Assembly (NCBI GenBank): GCA_008828725.1 | Contig: MEHQ01002044.1 | Location: 135,839-199,838, forward strand | Reading direction: 5' to 3' | Source: Saccharina japonica | Taxonomy: Eukaryota > Sar > Phaeophyceae > Laminariales > Laminariaceae | DNA: 64,000 nucleotides | Shown: positions 42,824 to 64,000 of the stretch, in pieces | Layout of the letters: each line of letters starts with the position of its first letter | How positions within the stretch are numbered: position 1 is the stretch's first letter | Position numbers and translations under genes: made by a program | Notes under the pieces: generated by a model | The model's database searches: none | The model's input: only the letters and a program-made list of their open reading frames with translations | What the model was told of the DNA's origin: nothing

Positions 42824-45800
42824 CTTGGTGCCGTCCGTCGGAGACAAGACAAAAAAAGCAAACAAGCAAACAAGGCCGGCGGAAACGAAGCAGTGTTGGC
42901 GTCTGGCGTACAGTATACCTGGTATACAAAAAGGGGGCGTTTGGTCGTGCGTGGTGGGGGCATTGTGTCGTTTTTCTTTTCAACCTCCAAGTTTCAGACG
43001 AGGGTCTCCCGATGTGTTCTTTACAGCCTCAAGTTTTTTTGTTCAGCTGGGGCTCTCCAGTTGGCCAAATGGCGCCACTCGGAATGACAGCCGGTGCATC
43101 GCCCTTGGTGGGGTAGTTGGCTCGAAGAGCGGAAGAGGCGTTCTGCGATAGGGGTAGCAGTTTAAGGCCATACCATGGTATGGAGTATGAGGCAATGCTT
43201 CATGCTTGTGGCTGACGGCGCTCCCCGGCTGAGGAGCTACCAGTACACAATAAGCCGATAAGCCAACAAGGCATGCCTTGTCGTTGTATACCTGAACCGT
43301 GGGAGTATTCATCGAGTCATGCTTGAATATGTTCCTCAAAATTACTTCTTGGGAGAGGACGATGTGTGTCAGAGAGCTACTATTACTACACTAATACACT
43401 AATAAAGAGGTGCCTCATAAAATCATCATGCTATATACCCATACCGTGGGACACGTCAGCGCTGTCAACGCTCCCTTCCTTCCCTTGGCGATTACATACC
43501 AAATACCTCGCCCCAATCCTCCCGAGTGGCCCGATGGCATTCCATCATAGACACCCGGACCGGGCGTACGTACGGGAAGGCCGTAAAGCAACTCACCAAC
43601 AACGACCACAGGCTTACTCTTCTCCAGCCCCTTCACGTACGCTGCGAATGCTTCATCCCAGTCGCCGGTCCTAAAGGCCAGCCTCTTCAAACCAGCACCG
43701 GAGTTGGGTGTGTAGACGTTGACAACGAAGGCAACATCGTATTCTGCGGTGGTGACCCTGCCTTCCAAGTCTCCCTCCGCGTGCCCGATGCCGCCGCGCA
43801 CCTTGAGCAAGGTCGGGCACCCTCTGAAAGGGGAAACACGCAAGGCGGCAATTAATCCGTATAAATTGTTGGTTTATCGAAAACGTTAAGCTGTTGTTAA
43901 GCTGTTTGCAAAACCTGTGATACATACAAGTAGTGAGAAAGACATTTCATGCCGGGGTTCAGGCATCTCCACCAAAGACGGCAGTCTTCTGTTTCGGAAA
44001 CAGCCGTCTGAGTTTTTCTCTAGTGGTCCATTGGTTCGATTGTGTGCCTTTACCGTCTAAAGTAAGAACTGGTGAACTTATCGACTGATGAACGCTGAAC
44101 GGTTCAATGCCGTCGGGGGACAAACCTGTTATCAATAGATAGGCACCATAATAATTTGTCTATTAAGTCAGCGCTGAGTGGTATCGTAGCTCGGTGGTTA
44201 TGATGCCTACTTAACAAAAGCACAATCAGGGGTCGACTGGCTGTTAAGCACCGCAATAGACCTCGCTCAGATGTAACCCAAGGGTTGCAAGTTGTAAGCC
44301 CTTAAGTTTAATCAACGCTGCCGTGTTACGATGGTCTCCGACTCTTGCGATGCCGGAGGCTCGTGTTTACGAAAATATTGTGCCTCTTCTTGCCTGTCCA
44401 ATGTTTTAAGTCATAGCACTTTTTCAACATCGTCAAAATCACAGCATGTTACGCGGTGTATGCTGTTGTTGTCGTTTGTGGTACATAATGATGTGTTTTT
44501 TTTGTCGCCATTTTAGCGTCACTTTAGCTTTCAAGCTCACCCTGTAGGTGGTTGAATACCCACAACAGCGTCCTGGGCAAGCCGTGGTTCCAGGTGTCGT
44601 CTATTTTCCCTCTCAAAACAAAGTTGGGCCATTCCAGCAGACAATTATAGGGGCCATTGATACCTGAGCTTGTCACTCACACGTCCCATTCTCGTTTTTT
44701 TCGCACAAACATGGCAGTCCCCGAGTAGCCTGACCTCGCAGGGGGGAAACTGGAAAGCCCTGCGAACGCACAAGGAGACAGCGGACAACCGCAAAGGGTA
44801 AGGGGGGGCAGCACAAGCAACACAAGCGACACAAACAACAGGGAAACTTGTTGCATAACTCGGATGTTCGTACGAATAAAAAAATTGACTAATCTGTGGA
44901 GGCTTCGAAGAAAGGCGCCAAGGTGAAGAATGTGATAATTGGTACCAGGTATTCAACAACAACCGGAATGTAGTGAGTATTGAACGCATTAAGAGTATTA
45001 CGTAACAGGATACCTAGTAAATGGTATCTTGCTAAAATCCTCAAGCTTTAGGACGTGCCATCAATTGTGGTCGCACAAAAGTATCCTCTGTCTCCATATG
45101 CCTTGCACTATTTGCTGGGGACTCTGAGACCCCTGGTACGGTACTTGCACACACGCACCTCTTCGGCTTCATTCCAACAGGAAACGAATACGCTTGCTTG
45201 CTTCCATCCCAAACCGAGACAAGCTTCGTACGCATCACAGGCTGGACTATTTCCTTAGTAGACCAAGTGGTGCTCATAAACATGTAGGGGGTGCTGGCTC
45301 ACAGATGGTAAGCTTCGTATGCATCACAAACCGGGCTATTTCGTCAGTAGACCAAGTGGTGCTCATAAACATGTAGGGGGTGCTGGCTCACAGATGGTAA
45401 GCTTCGTATGCATCACAAACCGGGCTATTTCGTCAGTAGACCAAGTGGTGCTCATAAACATGTAAGGGGTGCTGGCTCACAAATGGTATCGTAGTCCGGT
45501 AGAAGGGACTTGACGACGTCCACGTAGCTTGAAGCGGCGGAATCCTTTTTTTGGCTTCCTCGATTCGTCGCACCCGGAGCCGCAACGCGAATCTCCTGTA
45601 CTCCGAGCACGTGCGGCCGCTCTTGCGCTATGAGCGCCTGGAAAGCCTGAGGACGTTGGGGGACAAACCGATCAGTATCATGCCTCCACCAAGTGTAGCA
45701 GCAGGCATGAATAGTATACCTGGTATTCACTATCAAGCTATAAAATGTCATGATACAAATACCATTCGTAATACGATGGACTTGGTGAACATGTATCAGC

Positions 45801-47654
45801 TGCTTCGAACAACCCGCCGTACGTAAAGTAATTAAACACCCGAAGCGTAGCGAAGCGAGTCACTGTTCTACGTGGCCGCCTGAAACTTAAGGTACTGTAT
45901 GCCTTATTGCCTTCATGTTTAGCTACAGTAGGTGAGGCCGGAGATCCAACAGAGAAAATGAAGCCTTAGATCCCCACCGTCCGATCCGAAAATCTCCGAA
46001 AAGCCGTTCATCTCCGAAAAAACGTTTTTTTTTTTCTTGTTTACTGCCTGCCACCAGCGCACACATTTGACCGATACAACTGTCAACCAGAGTGAGTTCC
46101 TCTAGCTACAGTTATTAATAGTAGAGCTATATACTATCCTACGTAGTGGTCACTGTGAGGGTATTACCGCTGAGCTATAGGGGTAAAAGATCGATCGATT
46201 ACCCAGCCCAGGGTAATCCTTATAACATCACCTTTCTTCCTTCTTCCTTGTCGAGCTGGGCTCTTATTCCATTCACGTTCCATGAGAGGACTCGAAGTTG
46301 GGCCGTGTAGGGGTGAAGTGCGCGCGGTCTTGGTGTGTCTCGTCGTAACACGCAGCCGTGTGGCGGAGGTACCACCGGCTTGTGCTTCCGTCTCCTCGGT
46401 CTTGTCGGATCTGGCAGTCACCCCAGAAGGCATTAATTTGAGCAGGCCAAACAACACTCAGCACACCATGCTCAGACCCATGCCATAGTTAAAATAAACA
46501 TCATCAGTATTTAAAACGCTGAATCGCGTTGTGTTTCTTTAAACAAAAAGTAAAACTATTTGCGGGGGGGGGGGGCTGCCGCGGCCTTGTTGCGATGGGC
46601 GTTGTGTTGAATCTGGTATCGACAGCACTACACCATACCTGGTACAGTTTGGTACAGGATATTTTAAGAAGAAACAGGCTAATAAGAAAGCCAGGCTGAA
46701 ATTTAGAGGGAAGCAAGAAATTCGGGGGTCATTATATTGAAATTAGGGAGGAAAGCACTCTCAAATAAGAAATCCAGCCTGGACCAGATTTCCTGTTTCT
46801 TAGTTGGTGTCCCGTACTGCTTACTGGTATAATACTTATCAGAGTTGCTACCGGTATACCAGTAGTTTTGAATGGATAGTGCGGTTGCTCTGCACTGGCC
46901 GTGTTGGTTGCCCCGGGCTTCGATCCCATCGAAAAGTTGAAGAAAAGTGAACCCCTAAAAGAGAATTATCTACTGCCTGTCGTATCGGTAACGGTATCAA
47001 AAGCTCTACACTCTACACACGTTGTCAATCTCGTTGTTCTCTCTGGACCATGACAGAACAAACTTTCATCGTACGTACGTAAACATGTGTCGCGTGCGCC
47101 TGTGATTATCAGAAAGTGATTGCTACTCTCCATCTTGATGATATCGTATTCTTTTCTGTGCTTGAGAAGCTCAGGGTCTTACCTGGTGATTGCCTAGACA
47201 CCAATCGCTCCACCAACGCTTCCCGAGACCCTGTACTCTTCTGCCCTCGCTCCCGCGCTTGTTGCCTCAATTGCGTCACTGTCAGCTCCTGCAAGTAATT
47301 GCTGTCATCTCTGTCCTTGACCTCATTGTTGACTGTGAATGTCTCCTGGTAGTCTATCCATCGCCCATCATTTCCAAGGAAAAGTGCGTTCGACGGGCCT
47401 ATGGTTCCTGTAGAGTCGGTAGCTCTGGCTACCCCGGCGCTGCCCCTCGCGGTCGAAGCCAGCGCGTTCGCTGTTCGCGTTGATGTTCGCTGCTGTTGCT
47501 GTAGCGGCTGCTGTACCGTTGCTCTCGGAGATTGAAGCAGAATTTTCACGTTGTGATTGAACGAGCGAAACATCTGTCCTGGGAACACGTGGAAGGCGAG
47601 CGCGTGCTTGGGGATTCCCAGCAGCTGAAGCGGGAATATCACACGTAAAATCAT
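42303..47654 (-). CDS. SAP-domain AP endonuclease, plastid-type leader (gene span, 6 exons)
   Basis: Exons (minus strand, 5' to 3'): 47654-47183, 46410-46232, 45646-45481, 44759-44681, 43823-43597, 42823-42303. All six join in phase to exactly 548 codons (547 residues). Domains: leader MILRVIFPLQLLGIPKHALAF, a SAP DNA-binding motif at about 121-152, and an ExoIII/APE1 nuclease from about residue 195. Catalytic landmarks are all present: SWNVNG, VQEIR (metal-binding Glu), GYSGTA, the Tyr in YTPN, GDLNVAHE (Asp and Asn), RLDY and SDHCP (Asp-His). Known: these enzymes nick DNA 5' of abasic sites in base-excision repair; the plant enzyme ARP has the same SAP-nuclease order and works in chloroplasts. 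Inferred: plastid base-excision repair, because ALA|F after a signal peptide fits heterokont plastid import. The last exon has a low-complexity insertion of about 45 residues. Confidence 0.92.
43597..43823 (-). CDS. AP endonuclease exon 5
   Basis: CTTTCAG|A acceptor (phase 2) and GTTG|GTGAGT donor (phase 1). It encodes GHAEGDLEGRVTTAEYD and VNVYTPNSGAGLKRL...WDEAF, the EGR and Y-PN motifs of the ExoIII fold. Confidence 0.93.
44175..44250 (+). other. tRNA-like sequence (pseudogene or SINE head)
   Basis: GTATCGTAGCTCGGTGGTTATGATG (A box) is followed about 40 bp later by GGGGTCGACTGG (B-box-like). The acceptor stem does not pair convincingly. It lies in the AP endonuclease intron between exons 4 and 5. 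Confidence 0.35.
44681..44759 (-). CDS. AP endonuclease exon 4 (79 bp)
   Basis: Short exon found by motif and phase. GTTCGCAG|GG completes a Trp codon begun in exon 3; it encodes GYSGTAMFVRKK and ends GACGT|GTGAGTG in phase 2, matching exon 5. Confidence 0.9.
45220..45487. repeat. 89-bp tandem repeat, 3 copies, carrying a splice donor
   Basis: AAGCTTCGTA occurs at 45221, 45310 and 45399, exactly 89 bp apart. Each unit ends GTGCTGGCTCACA(G/A)ATGG, which on the minus strand is the exon 3 end and donor of the AP endonuclease (CCATTT|GTGAGCC), reading CCATCT|GTGAGCC in the two downstream copies. Units 2 and 3 are nearly identical. Confidence 0.9.
45481..45646 (-). CDS. AP endonuclease exon 3
   Basis: CCTCAG|GCT acceptor, phase 0 and CCATTT|GTGAGC donor, phase 1. 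It encodes AFQALIAQERPHVLGVQEIR with the metal-binding Glu. The exon's last bases and donor lie in the 89-bp tandem repeat. Confidence 0.9.
46140..46200 (-). other. tRNA A-box-like remnant
   Basis: The minus strand reads CCCCTATAGCTCAGCGGTAATA, a good D-arm/A-box match, just inside the intron after exon 2. No B box or cloverleaf follows, so this is probably a decayed SINE or tRNA fragment. Confidence 0.3.
46232..46410 (-). CDS. AP endonuclease exon 2
   Basis: TGACTGCCAG|AT acceptor (completes an Asp codon) and AAAG|GTGATG donor. It encodes a basic linker and LRVLSWNVNGIRAQLDKEEG, the first catalytic motif of the ExoIII/APE1 family. Confidence 0.88.
47183..47654 (-). CDS. AP endonuclease exon 1 (leader and SAP domain)
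   Basis: ATG at 47654 starts a hydrophobic leader with ALA|F, then a Gln/Thr/Ala-rich linker and the SAP helix-turn-helix LQELTVTQLRQQARERG...REALVERL. It ends CCAG|GTAAGA in phase 1. A GTG one codon upstream is not needed as a start. Confidence 0.88.
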
Positions 47655-48644
47655 CACGCAGCTACTCGCGCAGTAGTGGGTATGTTACTGGCACGGCAGC
47701 ACTCCCATGGACACCACAGCTGCAGCGTTGCCTGCCACTGATATGAAGTATGAGTTCAGAGAGTTTGAATTATCAGGGAGTTCCATTGCGTATCGAGGCG
47801 GGGACGCAAATGAACGACCTCCAGCTTGAACCTGCAAGGAAGTCACAGACCACCTGGGTGAACCAGGAGCGGTCCTGGAAGGACTGGTCCTCGTGGAGGT
47901 GAGGTCGAACTCGGTGTTGAGCTGTCTGCTGTCTTTCGTGCCCAATTTTGACCAGCAATACACGGTTTCCCTTGTGCTTGTGGCTTCAACTTCGACTATA
48001 AAACACAATCCCCCCCCCCCTAAGCGTCGCGCTCCACCATCGACTTGGAGATAATCAGGTAGCTGTAGGTACACCTGGCTATGTCATAGCCCATGGCACC
48101 CTATTGATAGCATGCGATGCTACCAGATGTGAACAGGGCTTCGCACTTGCACGATGGTGATAGCAGTTTATTTCGCACGTTTGACTGGCCAATGCACACA
48201 GAACTGTAGTGCCTCATACAACTGCAGCACATGTACTCGTAGCCATGCCAGGGGCGTAGCAGTCCCCGAACGGCCGCAGCTCGCGGAACGATGTATGTCT
48301 GACAACGCTCTTACCGTATAGTTTTAGCATGTCTCGACTTGACCCACTCGTCATGAAATGTTATTCATACAGAACGTGCCATGTTCAGTACCTGGTACCA
48401 TATCAGACGGGTACCAGCTACCTACTGGTGTTTATCCTCGCTGCGTATACTCGTACTATTAATAATAGTACTCGTACGTAGCTGTCGGAATTTGATCCAC
48501 GATGGTAAGGCTGCCCACCGAACATACCATACGGTACGGTATACCATCTCACCTCTGACCCTGGTAAAGAGTAAACACCAAAACACCCCTTGTCACATGG
48601 TATCGCATCATGTTTATGCTTGCAGCGAGGCTTGGCATCTTGAC
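47655..48644. promoter_or_regulatory. Shared upstream region of the AP endonuclease and the Grx-like/TrxR gene
   Basis: About 1 kb between divergent start codons. It should contain both promoters and 5' UTRs. It holds a C run at 48012-48021 and TACCTGGTACC plus TATTAATAATAG words near 48390-48470. No TATA box or initiator could be assigned with confidence. Confidence 0.45.
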
Positions 48645-48917
48645 ATGGCTCCACGCCAAGAACCCATCTCGCTGGTGGCACGCCGCAGCCGAGCGTGGGC
48701 CGTCGCAAGGTCCGTCGTTCTCCAAGCAGTGGCAGTTGCTGTCGCAGCGCAACTTTTGGTGGTCGGTGTTGGATCGACTGCAGCGGTGCCTGTGGCAAGG
48801 GCGCCGTTAGTTTTCCGGGTGGAGGGGTCCCGGCACGACCCGGATTTCTCGCGGGCTTGTGGCGTGGTCAAGGGCCTGGAGGACCTCTACGGGAAGGACC
48901 GATACACGCTGCATTCG
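48645..48917 (+). CDS. Grx-like domain exon 1 (signal or anchor segment)
   Basis: ATG at 48645, 91 codons. Basic N terminus, then a hydrophobic stretch (VVLQAVAVAVAAQLLVVGVG), which could be a cleaved signal peptide or an anchor, then the HDPDF turn. Confidence 0.6.
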
Positions 48918-49578
48918 GTGAGACAGGCACCTACCTGCCTTCTACAGCTATGATACTGGTGTTGTACAGCTCTGTACTGATTCGCATTGCACGCTGAGTT
49001 GTTCAGTCGCCATGCTTGTCCTTTAGAGAGCAGGGTTTGAGGGGAGGAAGTCGGCGAGACAAGAAAGTGGGCGAAAATGAACAACGGTACGACGTTTGCT
49101 ATCTGTGGCAGCGGCTTGCAAGTGGGTGCGCCGCTTGCGCTGCCTTTCGTCCGCCCTTCCTTCCTTCTTTGCGGTAGCACCACACCAACCGGCAGCGCAA
49201 TTTCAGAACCGGCCCTGTGACAATCGCTGTACCTATCGCGTACCCTCAGATATATACCAGCCCCGCACTGATTTTCGCCACTTACGCTCTTAATCGCGTA
49301 ATGTGGGATGATATCGGCAGATAGAAACCGAGACGGAAGCACGTCCTTCCCCACGGACATGGAGAAAATGGTTACCACGCTGGCCAACTGCTGGGAGCGG
49401 GCAGTTAGGCTTAAAACCAGCGGATCATCGAGGGGTGTTGTGCAGCATCGACCGCCCGCCTGTCGTTCGCGAGACGCAAGATAACCTTTCGGGGACGGAA
49501 GGGGTGGCTCTACGGGAGGAAGGTCTGTCCGTTGATACGAGCGTTGCCATCGGCGGGGTAGAAGATCTGCTGGAGTTT
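48645..49578 (+). CDS. Membrane-anchored thioredoxin-fold-like N-terminal domain (2 exons), probably fused to thioredoxin reductase
   Basis: Exons 48645-48917 (TCG|GTGAGA) and 49321-49578 (TCGGCAG|ATA to TTT|GTGAGA), all phase 0. The first encodes a hydrophobic leader or anchor, then VFRVEGSRHDPDFSRA and a helix ending in DRYTLHS. The second encodes TWRKWL, IDRPPVVRE and AIGGVEDLLEF. The order (strand with a turn where glutaredoxins have CPxC, helix, Trp-rich loop, cis-Pro-like PPVV, then GG-x-x-DLLEF) resembles glutaredoxin and the N-terminal domain of MDH1B-type proteins. The usual Cys pair is replaced by HDPD, so thiol catalysis is unlikely. The only downstream coding sequence on this strand is thioredoxin reductase, whose first exon has no suitable start codon of its own, suggesting one gene. 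At least one linking exon is missing (phase 0 out, phase 2 in). Confidence 0.5.
49321..49578 (+). CDS. Grx-like domain exon 2
   Basis: Eighty-six codons in phase 0 with good splice sites on both sides. It ends in AIGGVEDLLEF. An alternative donor further on (CTG|GTAAAG, exon end 49653) would also keep phase 0. Confidence 0.55.
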
Positions 49579-50185
49579 GTGAGAAGCAGCGTGCTGGCAG
49601 GACCGAGGCCGTTCTCTTTCGCATTTCATGAGCGGTCGCTGAGGTCAGTGCTGGTAAAGTGCTGCGCACATCATGTTGTAATACCTGGTGTTAGTGTTTC
49701 AACGGCCGTGTGTCATGCTGGCGATACAACGGTCATGTTTCATACTGAATATGGAACGGCCATGTGTCATGTTGGCGATACAACGGTCATGTGTCGATGT
49801 TGGCGATGCAACGATCATGTGTGGTGTACTGCATACACAACGATCATGGTTCCTAGTGAAAATGCAAAGGTCTGGCGTAAGATTTAATTAACAACGGTCA
49901 TATTTGGAGGAGCCTGCTGCTGTTGAAGCGAGGCAAAGGTAAAATGGGGCGGATGTTGCGTGGGGCCGTTGTTGCTATTATACGAAGTAGAAGATTACAG
50001 TGGCGTACGCTGACCACTCCTAGTTCCTTCATCCGCCTTTCCTTCAATCAGGTGGACAAGGACAACCTGACTCTTTTAAGGCCATGCCAGTTGCTATCAG
50101 TTTTCTCTCCAGATGCACCCAACACCCTGCGGCGCTTATTGCCATCTCCGTACCATCGGCGGCCGTTTAACATAACCTATGATAA

Positions 50186-63312
<13,127 letters not shown>

Positions 63313-63321
63313 GTGGGTGGT

Positions 63322-63845
63322 ACGGATAGATCATACAGTTCATCTACAGATCGTATAGATCATGTACAGATAGATCATCTAGATCATCTAGATCATCTAG
63401 ACCATCTATATCCTAACCTGCCGTTATGATAATCTGTGCACGATCTACTTATAGTAGTACAGATCCAACCCAGGAAAAGGGTATTAGGTAGTGCAGGTCA
63501 TATGGCTTCCACCCAGAAATATGAGCTGAAGCTTACAGATCAGGAGTAGATATGCCCTCAAAGGTCTACTGCTTATAGAGCATGCAGTGGGAATGATCTA
63601 CCTGGTCTATCTGATCTATTTGATACCTGGTATGATATATCTGATCTATTTAATACCAGGTATGACCTATCTGATCTATTTGATATGATATATCTGATCT
63701 ATTTGATATGATGTATCTGATCTATTTGATACGATCTATCTCATATATTTGATACGATCTATCTGATCTGTCTGATCTATCTGATCTATCCGACATGATC
63801 TAGTGTATCATCTGTCCGAGGTGTGCAACAGTCCGAAGTGTGCCG
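63322..63845. mobile_element. CGGACAGATCAT-ended repeat, copy C
   Basis: Starts GGATAGATCATACAG and ends TCATCTGTCCGAGGTGTG. It shares TAGATCATCTAGA-CATC, CAGATCCAACCCAGG and GGCTTCCACCCAGAAATATGAGCT with copy A. It contains about seven TGATCTATTTGATAC-type repeats at 63605-63790. Confidence 0.6.
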
Positions 63846-64000
63846 GACGGGCACAACCGTGGTAGTGAGTGTCTGCACTGTTCCTACGGTAATTCGCATT
63901 AAAGACAAAGCAAATACGCTAGTCGCGTGCTGTTACATAGTATATGGTACGTAGTTGCTCTATGATGTGATGGGTGTCAGAACGGAAGTGCACTGTTTCT

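Noticed and set aside
44645-44989. A 114-residue minus-strand frame overlapping AP endonuclease exon 4
   Set aside because: The real exon 4 uses a different frame, shown by GYSGTA and by matching phases on both sides.
45220-45487. CRISPR-like regular repeat
   Set aside because: The units are directly adjacent 89-bp tandem copies with no unique spacers, in a eukaryotic gene.

Overview
This is nuclear DNA of a eukaryote, most likely a photosynthetic stramenopile (ochrophyte alga). Coding sequence is split into short exons (70-820 bp) separated by GT-AG introns of up to about 6.7 kb. One protein starts with a signal peptide followed by an Ala-Leu-Ala-Phe cleavage context typical of heterokont plastid-targeting leaders. 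The organism assignment is inferred from protein style, not from a database match.

Layout: (1) 1010-23034, plus strand: an 11-exon, membrane-anchored, pepsin-type aspartic protease with a Cys-rich C-terminal part. (2) 27989-28409, minus strand: last exon of an unidentified gene encoding an Asn-Gly repeat. (3) 34056-39197, plus strand: a two-exon gene for a 520-residue, mostly disordered protein with one membrane helix. (4) 42303-47654, minus strand: a complete six-exon AP endonuclease (ExoIII/APE1 fold) with an N-terminal SAP domain and plastid-type leader, like the plant ARP enzyme. The exons join in phase to exactly 548 codons. (5) 48645-63312 and beyond, plus strand: two exons for a membrane-anchored thioredoxin-fold-like domain, followed by eleven exons of a large (animal-type) NADPH-thioredoxin reductase whose C-terminal end lies past the window. 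Genes 4 and 5 are head to head across about 1 kb.

Introns and spacers are packed with non-autonomous transposons and repeats. There are three hAT-type elements with exact 8-bp target-site duplications (3980-4370, 10071-10581, 55509-56697), a TA-flanked MITE pair (8770-8974, 19788-19938), a tRNA-derived SINE family (24768-25102, 59511-59880, fragment 4936-5116), and a three-copy family in thioredoxin reductase introns whose ends resemble CTCGGACAGATCAT. There are also tandem repeats, one of which copies a splice donor of the AP endonuclease gene, and near-perfect palindromes. Short words such as TACCTGGTA/TACCAGGTA, GTACGAGTA/TACTCGTAC and TATTAATAG recur through non-coding DNA and are nearly absent from exons.

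The single N at 3064 marks a contig join. The 1308 bp before and after it (1532-2839 and 3065-4372) are almost identical, and the hAT element's target duplication is intact only in the second copy, so 1532-3064 is probably an assembly artefact. No bacterial operon, CRISPR array, rRNA or intact tRNA gene was seen.
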